Positions 53,672-64,000 of a stretch of 64,000 bases of DNA are shown here, in pieces. This DNA comes from Woeseiaceae bacterium (lineage in GTDB: Bacteria; Pseudomonadota; Gammaproteobacteria; Steroidobacterales; Woeseiaceae): contig JANQMR010000017.1 of assembly GCA_028279985.1 (NCBI GenBank), forward strand, positions 1 to 64,000, read 5' to 3'. A program made the position numbers and the translations under genes. How positions within the stretch are numbered: position 1 is the first letter of the stretch; the number at the start of each line of letters is the position of its first letter. Under the pieces are notes generated by a model that did no database searches, was not told the origin of the DNA, and saw nothing but the letters and a program-made list of their open reading frames with translations.

Positions 53672-54778
53672 TCACGCCGGTCTCGCGGTGATACGCAGGT
53701 CACCGCCGATCCGCCTCGTTTCCACGAGACTGAGACCCTGTCGATCCGCCAGCCGCGTCCAGGCCGGCGTTTCGAACATGCGTCTCGTCTCGCTGCCCAT
53801 GATATGCGGCGCCTGATAAATCACAAGCTCGTCAACGAGTTTGGCGCGGATCAGGCTGCCGCACAAGACCGGGCCCGCCTCGACGAGGGCCGTGTTGATC
53901 TCCCGCGATGCCAGGTCTTCCAGCACGGCAACCGGGTCCACCCGGCCGCCGGCGCCGTCGATCCGGATCACGGCCGCAGCCAGGGATTCAAGCCCCTCGC
54001 GCGCCGAATCGTCGCCGCAGTACACGAGGGTCTCTCCCGGCATCTCGAGCATCGACGCTCCAGGCGGCATGCGGAGCGAGGTATCGAGCACGACGCGAAG
54101 CGGCTGGCGTCCTCCGGTGTCGATCGAAGCGTCGCGGACGGTCAGCGACGGATCGTCCGCCAGTACCGTGCCGATGCCGGTCACGACCGCGCCGGATGCG
54201 GCCCGAAGCCGTTGGACGTCGGCCCTGGCCTCCGGCCCGGTAATCCACCGGCTTTCACCGTCGCGCATTGCCGTCGCACCGTCGAGGCTGGCCGCGAGCT
54301 TCAGCGTCAGCCACGGCCGGCCGCGCCGCACACGGCTCAAAAAGCCCCGGTTGAGCTCGGCGGCAGCCTGCTCCATCAGGCCGACCCGGGCCGGAATGCC
54401 CGCCGCCTCGAGTGCCGCCCGGCCGCGGCCGCGAACGGCCGGATAGGGGTCCGACATGGCCATCACGACCTCGGCGACGCCGGCCTTCACCAGCGCATCG
54501 GTGCAAGGCGGCGTCTTGCCGTGATGGGCGCAGGGCTCGAGGGTCACGTAAACCGTCGCGCCGCGCGCTTTGTCGCCGGCGGCCTTAAGGGCGTTGATCT
54601 CGGCGTGCGCCTCGCCGGCAACGGCGTGCCACCCCTCGCCGACGATCTCGCCGTCTCTAGCGACGACACAGCCCACCATCGGGTTCGGATGCGCGCGGTA
54701 ACGGCCGCGCTCCGCCAGCCGCATCGCGCGCGCCATCGCGACGCTGTCGAATGGGGAACAAGCAAGCGTCCTAGCCAT
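53672..54778 (-). CDS. ribD: bifunctional diaminohydroxyphosphoribosylaminopyrimidine deaminase / reductase
   Basis: A 368-residue protein for two consecutive riboflavin steps. The deaminase domain (1-145) has the zinc site HAEINALKAAG and LEPCAHHGKTPPC. The reductase domain (~148-365) shows RPWLTLKLAASLDGATAM, WITGPEARADVQRLRAASGAVVTGIGTVLADDPSLTVR and GPVLCGSLIRAKLVDEL. It heads the riboflavin run after nrdR, with 78 bases between them. Confidence 0.97.
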   Translation of the reverse strand: MARTLACSPFDSVAMARAMRLAERGRYRAHPNPMVGCVVARDGEIVGEGWHAVAGEAHAEINALKAAGDKARGATVYVTLEPCAHHGKTPPCTDALVKAGVAEVVMAMSDPYPAVRGRGRAALEAAGIPARVGLMEQAAAELNRGFLSRVRRGRPWLTLKLAASLDGATAMRDGESRWITGPEARADVQRLRAASGAVVTGIGTVLADDPSLTVRDASIDTGGRQPLRVVLDTSLRMPPGASMLEMPGETLVYCGDDSAREGLESLAAAVIRIDGAGGRVDPVAVLEDLASREINTALVEAGPVLCGSLIRAKLVDELVIYQAPHIMGSETRRMFETPAWTRLADRQGLSLVETRRIGGDLRITARPA

Positions 54779-54856
54779 CCTGAGGACCTGTCAACAATGG
54801 GCTACCACCGTCCTAGTCGAGTCCGAAACCGAACGAATCCAGGTGCGCGATTCGGC

Positions 54857-55375
54857 CTACCGGCTTTTCTTGCCGAGCAGCTCCGGTAACAGCGACATCT
54901 GCTCCCGGCTGGCCGCGGCGTCCGAGATTTGCTGCAGGCGTTTGATTTCTTCCTCGAATTCGGTCACGTCCTGGAAACGCCGGTACACCGAGGCAAAACG
55001 GACGTAGGCGACCTCGTCCAGCGCACGCAGCTCTTCCATGACCAGCTCACCGACCAGTCGCGACGGTACTTCGCGTTCTCCCATCGTCAGCAGTCTGTGA
55101 ATCAGGCGTCCGATGGCCCGCTCGACGGCATCGCTCGCCACCGGCCGTTTCTCCAAGGCCCGGACCATGCTGTTCCTGAGCTTGGACTCGTCGAAGGGCT
55201 GTCGGCTGTTGTCGTTCTTGACCAGCCGCGGCATCACGAGCTCGGCCGATTCGAAGGTCGTAAACCGTTCGTTGCATTGCAGGCACTGCCGGCGGCGCCT
55301 AATCTGCCGGCCTTCCCCCGCCAGGCGCGAGTCGATGACTTTGGTTTCCTCGTGACTGCAGAACGGGCAATGCAT
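54857..55375 (-). CDS. nrdR: transcriptional repressor NrdR
   Basis: A 172-residue repressor of ribonucleotide reductase genes. The N-terminal zinc ribbon [17 protein letters not shown] and [12 protein letters not shown] is followed by the ATP-cone domain ([20 protein letters not shown] to [18 protein letters not shown], ~50-140) that senses ATP/dATP. It lies nine bases after glyA and before ribD, the standard context. Confidence 0.97.
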   Translation of the reverse strand: MHCPFCSHEETKVIDSRLAGEGRQIRRRRQCLQCNERFTTFESAELVMPRLVKNDNSRQPFDESKLRNSMVRALEKRPVASDAVERAIGRLIHRLLTMGEREVPSRLVGELVMEELRALDEVAYVRFASVYRRFQDVTEFEEEIKRLQQISDAAASREQMSLLPELLGKKSR

Positions 55376-55384
55376 ATGGGCCGG

Positions 55385-56638
55385 TCAGGCGTACACCGGA
55401 AAACGCCTGCAAAGTTCGAGTACCTGCTCGCGCACGCTGTCGATGATCGCGTCGTTGTGAATGTCGTCGAGGATGTCGGCCATCCAGCCGCTGACGAGAC
55501 GGGTCTCCTCGACGCCGAAACCCCGGGTCGTGATCGCCGGCGTGCCCAGGCGCAGGCCGCTGGTAACGAACGGCGACTGCGGGTCGTTCGGTACCGCGTT
55601 CTTGTTGACGGTGATGTTCGCGCGGTCAAGCGCGGCATCCGCGTCCTTGCCGGTGATCCCCTTGTCGATCAGGCTCACGAGCATCAGGTGGTTGTCGGTG
55701 CCGCCCGATACGATCGAATAACCGCGCCCGGCAAGCGTCGCCGCCATGACTTTCGCGTTCTCACACACCTTGCCCTGGTAGTCCCTGAACGACGGCTGCA
55801 TCGCTTCCTTCAGTGCGACGGCCTTGGCCGCAATGACGTGCATCAGCGGCCCACCCTGGGTCCCCGGGAACACCAGCGAATTGAATTTCTTCGTGAGCTC
55901 GTCGTTTCGCTTGGCGATTATCATGCCGCCGCGCGGGCCGCGCAGTGTCTTGTGCGTCGTGGTCGTGACCACGTCCGCATACGGGACCGGGTTCGGGTAG
56001 TGGCCGGTTGCAACCAGCCCCGCGACGTGCGCCATGTCGACCAGCAGATACGCGCCGACGCCGTCGGCGATCTCACGAAACCGCGCCCAGTCCATGACGC
56101 GCGAATACGCCGAAAAACCGGCGATGATCATCTTGGGCTTATGCGTCTTCGCCATCGTCGCAAGCTCGTCGTAGTCGACCAGGCCCGTGTCGTGGTTGAT
56201 GCCGTATTGCACGGCGTCGTAGAGCCTGCCGGAGAAATTCACCTTGGTGCCGTGGGTCAGGTGGCCGCCGTCGGCGAGACTCATCCCCATCAGGCGGTCG
56301 CCCGGCGCGAGCAGCGCCATACAGGCCGCCGCGTTGGCCTGCGAGCCGGAATGCGGCTGTACGTTGGCGTAGTCCGCGGCGAACAGCGCCTTGGCCCGTT
56401 CGATCGCCAGGCTCTCCGCGTCGTCCACGTATTCGCAACCGCCGTAGTACCGCTTGCCGGGGTAACCTTCCGCATACTTGTTGGTCAGCAACGAGCCCTG
56501 CGCCTCCAGAACGCGCTGGCTTGCATAGTTCTCGGAGGCGATCAGCTCGATGTGCTCCTCCTGGCGCCGCGCTTCCTGCTCCAGGGCCCGGGCCAGTTCG
56601 GGATCGAAGGACTCGATGTTCGGATAGCTTGCAAGCAT
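55385..56638 (-). CDS. glyA: serine hydroxymethyltransferase
   Basis: A 417-residue PLP enzyme that converts serine and tetrahydrofolate to glycine and methylene-tetrahydrofolate. The PLP lysine lies in [17 protein letters not shown] (~residue 229), with [15 protein letters not shown] and [14 protein letters not shown] at the substrate and cofactor sites. Length is exactly typical. GGAG lies 11 bases before the ATG. The single-carbon output fits with purF and purL elsewhere in the window, but no shared control site was seen. Confidence 0.98.
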   Translation of the reverse strand: MLASYPNIESFDPELARALEQEARRQEEHIELIASENYASQRVLEAQGSLLTNKYAEGYPGKRYYGGCEYVDDAESLAIERAKALFAADYANVQPHSGSQANAAACMALLAPGDRLMGMSLADGGHLTHGTKVNFSGRLYDAVQYGINHDTGLVDYDELATMAKTHKPKMIIAGFSAYSRVMDWARFREIADGVGAYLLVDMAHVAGLVATGHYPNPVPYADVVTTTTHKTLRGPRGGMIIAKRNDELTKKFNSLVFPGTQGGPLMHVIAAKAVALKEAMQPSFRDYQGKVCENAKVMAATLAGRGYSIVSGGTDNHLMLVSLIDKGITGKDADAALDRANITVNKNAVPNDPQSPFVTSGLRLGTPAITTRGFGVEETRLVSGWMADILDDIHNDAIIDSVREQVLELCRRFPVYA

Positions 56639-56677
56639 TGGTCGGCGGTCTCCGGGCGGACACGAGGAAGACCGGCA

Positions 56678-56706
56678 ATGTTACATCACTGGCGTAGGGT
56701 TGACAG
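56678..56706 (-). promoter_or_regulatory. possible promoter of glyA
   Basis: Minus strand CTGTCA (56706-56701), 17 bases, TAACAT (56683-56678), each matching four of six consensus bases. Start would lie near 56671, 33 bases before the glyA ATG. Nearby is the direct repeat acaggcaat at 56717-56735. Confidence 0.35.
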
Positions 56707-56772
56707 GCCCTAATAACAGGCAATTACAGGCAATAGTTAACAGCCCTCAGGCTGCGTGACGGCAGCCGCCCG

Positions 56773-57720
56773 TCACCCCGCTTCGCTGAAAGCCTGTACG
56801 ACGCGTGTCCATGCCCGGGCCAGATTGCGGCGGTTGTAACCGCCGCCGCCGGTTGCCACGATCCGGCCGCCGCAGTGTTTGTCGGCAAGACGGCACAAGG
56901 TCGCCGCGGCATCCGCGTGCGCCTGCTCGGTGTAGCAAAGGTGCGTGATCGGATCGCCCTCGAGACTGTCGGCGCCGCATTGAAAAAGGATGAACTCAGG
57001 CCGTGCACGATCGAGATAAGCCTCGACGCGGCGCCAGGCGGTCCGAAACTGGGCGTCGTCGGCCCCCGGCGCGACCGGGATGTTGAGCTTGGTGCCGCGC
57101 GCCCGGCCGGTGCCGGTCTCGGATTCGGCGCCGGTGCCGGGGTAGAGATAGCGTCCGTCTTCGTGGATGTCGGCAAAAATCAGGTCGGGGTCGTCCTCGA
57201 AACCGTAGAACACGCCATCGCCGTGGTGTGCGTCGATATCGACGTAGGCGATGCGTGTCAGACCGTGGCGACGGCGCAGGTACTCCGCGGCGACACCGCA
57301 ATCGTTGAACACGCAAAATCCCGCCGCACGGTCTCTCGCGGCGTGGTGCAGGCCTGCGATCGGCACGAATGCGCGCCTGGCGTCCCCCGTCATCACGGCG
57401 TCGACTGCGGCCAGGGTCGTGCCAACGACGTCCGAGGCCGCGTCGAATATGCCGGGCACCGCCGGCGTGTCGCCTTCGTCCAGCCAGCCGCGCCCGGCGG
57501 CGGACAGCCTCGACACCCGGTCGATGTACTCCGGCGTATGGAACAACAACAGCTCGTCCACGCTCGCACGCCGCGGATGCCCGAACCCGACGTTCGACAG
57601 CGCCGCGCCGGCAAGCTCGTCCTGGAAGACATCGTGTCGATCGTTACCGAAAGGATGCGAGTCGCCGAAGCCGTAGCCGGCAAGCTGTTCGCCTTTGTAA
57701 ACGAGCACGGGCTGGTTCAT
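56773..57720 (-). CDS. histone-deacetylase-family protein (AcuC / acetylpolyamine amidohydrolase type)
   Basis: A 315-residue zinc deacylase. Active-site motifs of the class are in place: [27 protein letters not shown] (two histidines), [19 protein letters not shown] (zinc Asp and His), [16 protein letters not shown], and [14 protein letters not shown]. Bacterial members remove acetyl groups from acetyl-CoA synthetase or polyamines; which applies here is open. ATG at 57720 gives the usual start [17 protein letters not shown]. Divergent from ettA, sharing an 88-base control region. Confidence 0.92.
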   Translation of the reverse strand: MNQPVLVYKGEQLAGYGFGDSHPFGNDRHDVFQDELAGAALSNVGFGHPRRASVDELLLFHTPEYIDRVSRLSAAGRGWLDEGDTPAVPGIFDAASDVVGTTLAAVDAVMTGDARRAFVPIAGLHHAARDRAAGFCVFNDCGVAAEYLRRRHGLTRIAYVDIDAHHGDGVFYGFEDDPDLIFADIHEDGRYLYPGTGAESETGTGRARGTKLNIPVAPGADDAQFRTAWRRVEAYLDRARPEFILFQCGADSLEGDPITHLCYTEQAHADAAATLCRLADKHCGGRIVATGGGGYNRRNLARAWTRVVQAFSEAG

Positions 57721-57740
57721 GAGCACGGTCCGGTCCAGGT

Positions 57741-57768
57741 TTGCTATCGGGGCAGCATACCGGATAAT
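57741..57768 (+). promoter_or_regulatory. promoter of ettA
   Basis: TTGCTA (57741-57746), 16 bases, GATAAT (57763-57768) in the ettA-acuC divergent gap. The start would be near 57775, about 34 bases before the ettA ATG. Confidence 0.45.
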
Positions 57769-57808
57769 GCGCGGTTTCAAGCTGCCGGCGGAGTCGATCG
57801 GGCACAAC

Positions 57809-59482
57809 ATGGCGCAGTATATCTACACGATGAACCGGGTGGCGAAAGTGGTGCCGCCGAAACGCTTCATCATCAAGGACATTTCCCTGTCGTTTTTTCC
57901 GGGCGCCAAAATCGGCGTGCTCGGGCTCAACGGCGCCGGTAAATCGACCCTGCTCCGGATCATGGCGGGCCTCGACAAGGAGTTCGAAGGCGAAGCCAGG
58001 CCGCAGCCGGGCATCAAGATCGGTTATCTGCCGCAGGAGCCGGAGCTCGACCCCGCCAAGGACGTACGCGGCAACGTGGAAGACGGCGTTGCCGAAACCA
58101 AGGCCCTGGTGGACCGTTTCAACGAGATCAGCATGCAGTTCGCCGAACCGATGTCGGACGAGGAGATGTCCGCGCTGCTAGAGGAACAGGGCAAGCTGCA
58201 AGACGCGATCGACGCAGCCGGCGCCTGGGAGCTTGCGCGCAAGCTCGAGATCGCGGCCGATGCGCTCAGGCTGCCGCCCTGGGATGCCGACGTGACCAAG
58301 CTTTCGGGTGGCGAGAGACGACGGGTCGCGCTGTGCCGCCTGCTCTTGTCGCAACCCGACATGTTGTTGCTCGACGAGCCCACCAATCACCTGGACGCCG
58401 AGTCGGTCGCCTGGCTGGAACGTTTCCTGGACGAATACCCGAGCACGGTCATCGCCGTGACCCACGATCGTTACTTCCTGGACAACGTCGCGGGATGGAT
58501 ACTCGAGCTCGACCGCGGCCACGGCATTCCGTGGGAAGGCAATTACTCGTCCTGGCTCGATCAGAAGGAAAAACGCCTCGCCAGCGAAGAAGCCGGCGAA
58601 AAAGCGCGCCGCAAGGCGATGCAGGCCGAGCTCGAGTGGGTACGATCGAATCCCAAGGGCCGGCAGGCCAAATCCAAGGCGCGCCTCAGACAATTCGAGG
58701 AAATCTCGTCCCCGAGCTACCAGCAGCGTAACGAGACCAACGAGATCTACATTCCGCCGGGACCGAGACTCGGCGACGTCGTCATCGAAGTCGAGGGACT
58801 GAAAAAGGGTTTTGGCGACAAGCTGCTGATCGACGGACTGTCGTTTCAGCTTCCGCCGGGCGGTATCGTCGGCGTAATCGGCCCCAACGGCGCCGGAAAA
58901 ACGACGATGTTCAGGATGATTACCGGCGCGGAACAACCCGATGCCGGCACCATCCGTCTCGGCGACACCGTAAAGCTCGCAAGCGTCGACCAGTCGCGCG
59001 ACAGCCTGGATGACAATAAGACGGTGTGGGAGGAGATCTCCGACGGACAGGACCTGATCAAGGTCGGCAACTACGAAACGCCGTCGCGCGCTTACGTCGG
59101 CCGCTTCAATTTCCGCGGCTCGGAGCAGCAGAAAAAAATGGGGCTGTTATCGGGCGGTGAACGCAACCGCGTGCACCTCGCCAAGATGCTGCGATCCGGC
59201 GGCAATCTGCTGTTGCTCGACGAGCCGACCAACGACCTGGACGTCGAAACCCTGAGGGCCCTGGAGCAGGCGCTGCTGGAGTTTCCGGGCTCGGCGGTCG
59301 TGATCTCGCACGATCGCTGGTTTCTGGATCGAATCGCCACGCACATGCTAGCGTTCGAGGGCGACTCGGCGGTGACCTGGTTCGCCGGCAACTACGCGGA
59401 CTACGAAGAAGACCGTAAGCGTCGGCTCGGCGCCGACGCCGGCAATCCGCAGCGCATCAAATACAAGCGCCTGGAATCCTGA
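57809..59482 (+). CDS. ettA: energy-dependent translational throttle protein EttA (ABC-F)
   Basis: A 557-residue soluble protein with two ABC ATPase domains and no membrane part; EttA binds the ribosomal E site and gates entry into elongation according to ATP level. First domain: [14 protein letters not shown] and [15 protein letters not shown] with [11 protein letters not shown]. The arm insertion and the P-site tRNA interaction linker ([26 protein letters not shown]) follow. Second domain: [13 protein letters not shown] and [15 protein letters not shown] with [14 protein letters not shown] at 57809 ([19 protein letters not shown]) matches the family start and length. Confidence 0.97.
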   Translation: MAQYIYTMNRVAKVVPPKRFIIKDISLSFFPGAKIGVLGLNGAGKSTLLRIMAGLDKEFEGEARPQPGIKIGYLPQEPELDPAKDVRGNVEDGVAETKALVDRFNEISMQFAEPMSDEEMSALLEEQGKLQDAIDAAGAWELARKLEIAADALRLPPWDADVTKLSGGERRRVALCRLLLSQPDMLLLDEPTNHLDAESVAWLERFLDEYPSTVIAVTHDRYFLDNVAGWILELDRGHGIPWEGNYSSWLDQKEKRLASEEAGEKARRKAMQAELEWVRSNPKGRQAKSKARLRQFEEISSPSYQQRNETNEIYIPPGPRLGDVVIEVEGLKKGFGDKLLIDGLSFQLPPGGIVGVIGPNGAGKTTMFRMITGAEQPDAGTIRLGDTVKLASVDQSRDSLDDNKTVWEEISDGQDLIKVGNYETPSRAYVGRFNFRGSEQQKKMGLLSGGERNRVHLAKMLRSGGNLLLLDEPTNDLDVETLRALEQALLEFPGSAVVISHDRWFLDRIATHMLAFEGDSAVTWFAGNYADYEEDRKRRLGADAGNPQRIKYKRLES

Positions 59483-59655
59483 AGCAGCAGCGCGGGCATC
59501 AGCGCCGGACAAGGGTTTTTTGGATCGTTTTCTTGGATTGGTTTTCTCAGATTATGTCCAACCCGCTCGAGGCATGGTAAAACTTTGCTGCATACTGGCA
59601 GCATCGAAAAAAGCGCCAGCTACCGACAACTCTACGAGGAAGACCTGGCGACAGA

Positions 59656-60348
59656 ATGGCGATACTACTGGACAAGGTTCAGGGGTTTAAGAACGAAGAC
59701 GACGAGCATATCGGGCTCGAATGCCCGTACTGCGGCGTCTACGCACACATGAGTCCACAATCCGTGCCCGATGCCGCGCGGCTCATGGAAACGCGTCCTA
59801 AACACGTAGGCCTCGTGTATCAATGCGATGCCTGTCGCGCGCCGGTCTTTCTGCGCTTCGCCGTCAAAGGTTACGACGGCGACGAAGTCGAGCTGTATCG
59901 CAATTTCGTCGAGCTCGAGCGGCCCAAAGAAAAATTCCCGTACTCCTACCTGCCGAAACACACCGAAGTCCTGTTTCGGGAAGCCTTGTCGTGTTACTCC
60001 GCCGGTAACTTCAATGCGTTTGCATCGATGTGCCGCCGTTCGGCAGCCAGCGCTTTCGAAGCGCTCGGCGACGGCGGCAAGTTACGCGCATTCGAGGAAG
60101 TGATGGTGGCGCAGGACATCGCCGGCATCGAAGACGAAACCTTCGCGCCGATCAAGACCATCCTGTTCGAATCGGGCCAGGAAGAGGACCTGCCGCTGTT
60201 GAGCCGCGCTCACGCCGGCATCATGCTCGAAGTCCTCAAGGACATGTTCTACCAGTGTTTCGTCCGCCGCGGAAAACTGACGCGGGCGCTCAAGGTACGA
60301 CGCTTTTTTGTACAAGACGGCGCCAACGACATGGCATCGTCTGCCTGA
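59656..60348 (+). CDS. DUF4145-like protein with N-terminal zinc ribbon
   Basis: A 230-residue soluble protein. The first 65 residues hold a two-pair zinc ribbon, ECPYCGVYAHM and YQCDACRAPVFLRF. A helical domain follows, with the pattern EALSCYSAGNFNAFASMCRRSAASAFEALG (~110-140) characteristic of DUF4145, a family often joined to restriction or nuclease proteins but also found alone. No catalytic residues are evident. GAGGA lies upstream of the ATG. It follows ettA by 173 bases and is convergent with purL. Function unknown. Confidence 0.75.
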   Translation: MAILLDKVQGFKNEDDEHIGLECPYCGVYAHMSPQSVPDAARLMETRPKHVGLVYQCDACRAPVFLRFAVKGYDGDEVELYRNFVELERPKEKFPYSYLPKHTEVLFREALSCYSAGNFNAFASMCRRSAASAFEALGDGGKLRAFEEVMVAQDIAGIEDETFAPIKTILFESGQEEDLPLLSRAHAGIMLEVLKDMFYQCFVRRGKLTRALKVRRFFVQDGANDMASSA

Positions 60349-60362
60349 CTCTCGCGCTAGAC

Positions 60363-60425
60363 GTTTCTCGAACTAGACATTTCTCGAACGATTTTCGAAC
60401 GATTCTCGAACAATTTTCCAACGAT
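60363..60425. repeat. degenerate short repeats after the DUF4145-like gene
   Basis: Five spaced copies of t(t)tctcgaac or ttttcgaac at 60364, 60380, 60392, 60403 and 60414 (last copy ttttccaac), spaced 11-16 bases. They sit between the gene end and the second long hairpin. Confidence 0.6.
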
Positions 60426-60453
60426 CGTCGTGACCACCCACCCCAACGCGAGA

Positions 60454-60526
60454 GGGGTGGGTTCGGGGGTGTCCAACCGAGCGAGTTTTCCTGTTCGAGC
60501 GAATTGGACACCCCCGGACCCACCCC
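60454..60526. repeat. long hairpin element, copy 2
   Basis: Inverted repeat with arms 60454-60476 (starts GGGGTGGGTTCGGGGG) and 60504-60526 and a 27-base loop. It pairs at 22 Watson-Crick positions plus one G-T. Compared with copy 1, two arm positions changed on both sides so that pairing is kept. The loop is the same length and nearly identical. It lies between the convergent ends of the DUF4145-like gene and purL. Confidence 0.9.
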
Positions 60527-60552
60527 GGCCACGATGCCCATTCGAGCAAACG

Positions 60553-63500
60553 CTACCCGACCGCCACCCGCGCGTTACGAAACATCCGCATCCACGGCCC
60601 GTCTTCACCCCACTCCCGCGGATGCCAGGAATGCTGGCGGGTCATTGCAACACGTTCCGGGTGCGGCATCATGATCGTGACGCGGCCGTCCTCGTTCGAC
60701 AGACCGCAGATGCCGTCCCGCGAACCGTTGGGATTAGCCGGATAGGTGTCGGCGACATTGCCGTAGTTGTCGACATACCGGACGGCAATCGTATGCGAAG
60801 ACGCATATTGCGCCGCGTCGGAGTCGAATTCGACCCGCCCTTCACCATGCGACGTCGCAATCGGCAGACGCGAGCCGGCCATGCCGGCGAAAAACAGCGA
60901 CGGGCTTTCCAGCACCTCGACGAGACTCAGCCGCGCCTCGAACTGCTCGGACCGGTTGCGCAGGAAACGCGGCCAGTCCTTTGCGCCCGGGATCAGCTCG
61001 CGTAGCTGTGACAACATCTGACAGCCGTTGCAGACGCCGAGCGCAAACGTATCGTCGCGGTCGAAGAAGGCGCTGAAATCGTCGCGCGTCCTTGAGTGAT
61101 ACAGGATCGATTTGGCCCAGCCGCCGCCGGCGCCGAGCACGTCGCCGAAGGAAAAGCCGCCGCAGGCCACCAGTCCCTGGTAGTTGTCCAGGCTGTCACG
61201 TCCCGACAGCAGATCGCTCATGTGCACGTCCACGGCGGTGAATCCGGCACGTATCAGGACGGCCGCCATCTCGTACTGGCTGTTGACCCCCTGCTCCCGC
61301 AGCACGGCGACCCTGGGGCCGGTCGTTGCCCGGTACGGACGCGCGATATCCTCGTTTGGATCGAAGCTGAGCTTAGCGTTCAGCCCCGGATCGTCGTCGT
61401 CGAGTATTCGGTCGAACGCTTCACGGGCCGTGGCCGGATTGTCCCTTAGGGCCTGTATCCGGTAACTCGTCTCCGACCAGGCGCGCTGCAGCCCGCCGCG
61501 TTCCCGCCGCAGCAGGACCGCGTTCTCGCGAAGCACCGTCAGGACCGGCTCCGGCTCGACACGGCCGACGGCCGCCGCTTCGATGCCATTGCGGTCGAGC
61601 ACCATCTGTATCTGGGCCAACTTGCTCTTGGCGACCTGTACGACGGCACCGGCCTCTTCGCTGAACAGTTGGCTCAGGATCTGACGATCGGAGCCCTCCA
61701 GGGTCAGTGTCGCCCCCAGCCGGCTGGCAAACATCATCTCGGCAACGGTGACGATCAATCCCCCGTCGCTGCGATCGTGATAGGCGAGTAACAGCCCGCG
61801 CGATCCCAGTTCCTGGATTGCCGCAAAAAAATGACGCAGCGCCTCCGGGTCGTCGATATCGGGCGTGTCACCGCCCAGTCGCCCGTAAACCTGTTGCAGA
61901 CAGGAGCCGCCCATGCGGTTGCGCCCGGCGCCGAGATCGAAGAGCAGCAGATAACTCGGCTCCTCGATACGCTGAAGCTCCGGCGTCAGATGTTTGCGCA
62001 CGTCACTCACCGGCGCGAACGCCGACACGATCAGGGACACCGGAGACACGACCTGATATTCGTCTTGCCCTTCCTGCCAGCGTGCACGCATCGACAGCGA
62101 GTCCTTGCCGACCGGAATGGATATGCCGAGTCGTCGGCACAGCTCCACCGACACGGCCTCGACCGTGTCGAACAGTCTGGCGTCTTCGCCGGGATGTCCG
62201 GCAGCCGCCATCCAGTTCGCGGACAGGCGAACCCGGCCGATGTCGTCGATCGGCGCGGCGGCGATGTTGGTGAGCGCCTCGGCAACCGCCATGCGTCCCG
62301 AAGCCGGAGCGTCCAGGGCCGCGAGCGGTGTGCGCTCGCCCATGGCCATGGCCTCGCCGGTCGTGCTCTCGAAACCCGACGCGGTGATCGCTACGTCGCT
62401 GACCGGAACCTGCCAGGGACCGACGAGCTGGTCGCGGACACAAAGCCCGCCCACGGTCCGGTCCCCGATGTGGATCAGGAAGGACTTGTCGGCAACCGTG
62501 GGAAACCGGACGACGCGCATCAGCGCTTCTTCGAGCTCGATCCCCGCCAAGTCGAGACCCGGATCCGCACGCTCGACGTGCTCGACCTCGCGTGTCATTT
62601 TCGGCGGGTTGCCGAGCAACATCTGCATCGGCATGTCCACGACACGCTGCTCGAGTTGGCGATCCTCAACCACCAGCCGGCCGTCCGCGGTCAGCGTCCC
62701 GATGACCGAATACGGACATCGTTCACGCTCGCACAAGGACGCAAATTCGTCGATACGCTCGGCGGCGACGATCAATACGTAACGCTCCTGCGCCTCGTTG
62801 CACCAGATCGCCAGCGGCGACAGGCCCGGCTCGGCATTGGCCACATCCCTGAGCTCGATGCGGGCACCGTGCCCGCTATGATCGACGGCTTCGGGCACCG
62901 CGTTCGACAAGCCGCCGGCGCCTACGTCGTGGATCAGCAGAATCGGGTTCTGTCCGTCCATCGCCCAGCAACGGTCGATGACCTCCTGCGCGCGACGCTG
63001 CATCTCCGGGTTGCCGCGCTGCACCGAGGCAAAATCCAGTTCCTCGCTGGACGTACCGCTCGCGAGGCTCGACGCCGCACCGCCGCCGAGTCCGATCAGC
63101 ATCGCCGGACCGCCGATCGTGACAACGCGGGCGCCGGCGGGAACGTCGATCTTGAGTGCATGGGCGGGCCTGACGTTGCCGACGCCGCCGGCGATCATGA
63201 TCGGTTTGTGGTACCCGCGAATCTCCCGCTCGGGCAAGCCGGACAGCGCCGATTCGAACGTCCTGAAGTAACCGCAGAGATTCGGCCGTCCGAACTCGTT
63301 GTTGAACGCCGCCGCGCCGATCGGGCCCTCGATCATGATCTCGAGCGGTGTCGCCATGCGGCGCGGATGCGGAAAATCGGTCTCCCAGGGTTGCGCAAAC
63401 CCCGGGATGCGCAGGTGCGATACGGAAAAGCCGGTGAGCCCGGCCTTGGGTTTCGCGCCCAGCCCGGTCGCCCCTTCGTCGCGGATCTCACCGCCGGCGC

Positions 63501-64000
63501 CGGTCGCGGCGCCGGCAAACGGCGAGATTGCCGTCGGGTGATTATGGGTCTCGACCTTCATCAGGATGTGAATCGGCTCCCTGACGTAAGCGAACTCGCG
63601 GCCGTCGCCGGCCGGGAACAAGCGCAGACCTTCGGGACCTTCGATGACGGCCGCGTTGTCGGAGTAAGCCGAGATCACGCCGTCCGGGCTTGCCTCCGTG
63701 GTCTCGCGGATCATGCCGAACAGGCGTTCTTTCCTTGCCCTGCCGTCGATGACCCAGTCGGCGTTGAATATCTTGTGACGACAGTGCTCGGAATTGGCCT
63801 GCGCGAACATCATCAGCTCCGCGTCGGTCGGGTCGCGGCCCAGCTCCCCGAAGCTTCGAAGCAGGTAGTCGATTTCCTCCTCGGACAAGGCGAGGCCGAG
63901 CTCGGCGTTGGCGGAAACGAGAGCGGTTCGCCCCTCCGCCACTAGCGGCACGATACCCAGGGCCGACGGCGGGTGTTCCTCGAACAGCGCCGCGGCGGCA
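60553..64000 (-). CDS. purL: phosphoribosylformylglycinamidine synthase (partial, 5' end outside)
   Basis: The last 1149 codons of the large single-chain PurL (about 1290 residues in E. coli), which makes FGAM from FGAR, glutamine and ATP. The frame is open to the window edge, so the start lies to the right. Seen in order: [20 protein letters not shown], the ATP/FGAR site [42 protein letters not shown], a second AIRS-type domain, and the C-terminal glutaminase ([16 protein letters not shown], nucleophile in [12 protein letters not shown], late [11 protein letters not shown] and MMPHPERV). It ends RNARVAVG. Convergent with the gene at 59.7 kb. Confidence 0.98.
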   Translation of the reverse strand, partial: AAAALFEEHPPSALGIVPLVAEGRTALVSANAELGLALSEEEIDYLLRSFGELGRDPTDAELMMFAQANSEHCRHKIFNADWVIDGRARKERLFGMIRETTEASPDGVISAYSDNAAVIEGPEGLRLFPAGDGREFAYVREPIHILMKVETHNHPTAISPFAGAATGAGGEIRDEGATGLGAKPKAGLTGFSVSHLRIPGFAQPWETDFPHPRRMATPLEIMIEGPIGAAAFNNEFGRPNLCGYFRTFESALSGLPEREIRGYHKPIMIAGGVGNVRPAHALKIDVPAGARVVTIGGPAMLIGLGGGAASSLASGTSSEELDFASVQRGNPEMQRRAQEVIDRCWAMDGQNPILLIHDVGAGGLSNAVPEAVDHSGHGARIELRDVANAEPGLSPLAIWCNEAQERYVLIVAAERIDEFASLCERERCPYSVIGTLTADGRLVVEDRQLEQRVVDMPMQMLLGNPPKMTREVEHVERADPGLDLAGIELEEALMRVVRFPTVADKSFLIHIGDRTVGGLCVRDQLVGPWQVPVSDVAITASGFESTTGEAMAMGERTPLAALDAPASGRMAVAEALTNIAAAPIDDIGRVRLSANWMAAAGHPGEDARLFDTVEAVSVELCRRLGISIPVGKDSLSMRARWQEGQDEYQVVSPVSLIVSAFAPVSDVRKHLTPELQRIEEPSYLLLFDLGAGRNRMGGSCLQQVYGRLGGDTPDIDDPEALRHFFAAIQELGSRGLLLAYHDRSDGGLIVTVAEMMFASRLGATLTLEGSDRQILSQLFSEEAGAVVQVAKSKLAQIQMVLDRNGIEAAAVGRVEPEPVLTVLRENAVLLRRERGGLQRAWSETSYRIQALRDNPATAREAFDRILDDDDPGLNAKLSFDPNEDIARPYRATTGPRVAVLREQGVNSQYEMAAVLIRAGFTAVDVHMSDLLSGRDSLDNYQGLVACGGFSFGDVLGAGGGWAKSILYHSRTRDDFSAFFDRDDTFALGVCNGCQMLSQLRELIPGAKDWPRFLRNRSEQFEARLSLVEVLESPSLFFAGMAGSRLPIATSHGEGRVEFDSDAAQYASSHTIAVRYVDNYGNVADTYPANPNGSRDGICGLSNEDGRVTIMMPHPERVAMTRQHSWHPREWGEDGPWMRMFRNARVAVG

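Noticed and set aside
61831-63945. A 704-codon open frame on the plus strand opposite purL
   Set aside because: It is exactly antisense to a complete, unmistakable PurL, shows no known domain, and has the Arg/His/Asp-rich composition typical of antisense frames in GC-rich DNA.

Overview
The window is chromosomal DNA of a GC-rich (about 60% by eye) gammaproteobacterium. The evidence is gene order: tig-clpP-clpX-lon-hupB, asd-fimV-truA-accD-folC-dedD-cvpA-purF, glyA-nrdR-ribD-ribE-ribBA-ribH-nusB-thiL-pgpA, and parE-parC. A Pro-Arg-His-Lys tRNA operon, EF-P with a lysine-modification ligase (EpmA type), FimV/FimX-type pilus genes and a SusC-unlike TonB receptor fit a free-living, aerobic, probably aquatic lineage. 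Genus cannot be told from this sequence. About 52 protein genes and 6 tRNAs are supported; one gene (purL) runs off the right edge.

Layout. 1-6.9 kb: tRNA-Val, HU-beta and the ATP-dependent protease/chaperone block (lon, clpX, clpP, tig), with a good sigma-32-like promoter before lon and an operator-like palindrome on the clpX promoter. 6.9-11.1 kb: tRNA-Leu, pdxH, a solitary TonB-dependent receptor, and the four-tRNA operon. 11.2-26.2 kb: a cyclophilin, then a long leftward series from prmB-aroC-asd-fimV to purF, a Ser/Thr kinase with a degenerate receiver domain, and miaE. 26.3-30.4 kb: a rightward copper/respiration pair (SCO1, PCuAC), psd-epmA overlapping by four bases, msrC, and leftward efp. 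30.9-35.5 kb: a FimX-like c-di-GMP effector and a second FimV-like protein, the latter preceded by a perfect CRP/Vfr-type site. 35.5-40.4 kb: parC, parE and a hemolysin-III-type membrane protein. 40.6-43.3 kb: the only clearly foreign segment, an AT-richer unknown gene between a dead fragment and an intact copy of a REP-associated tyrosine transposase. 43.4-45.9 kb: a rubrerythrin / Fe-S oxidoreductase / DUF3501 operon with a strong promoter, an operator-like palindrome at its start site and an internal terminator. 46-64 kb: xseB, an M20 amidohydrolase, a kinase-cyclic-nucleotide-binding fusion, pgpA/thiL/nusB/riboflavin genes, nrdR, glyA, an AcuC-type deacetylase, ettA, a DUF4145-like protein and purL.

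Most of the window is ordinary housekeeping. The parts that repay attention are non-coding or small: a long hairpin element present twice with compensatory changes, several short tandem or dispersed repeats, the clpX and rubrerythrin control regions, the unknown islet gene, and two signalling kinases with unusual architectures. No CRISPR array, prophage or recognised antiviral system is visible.
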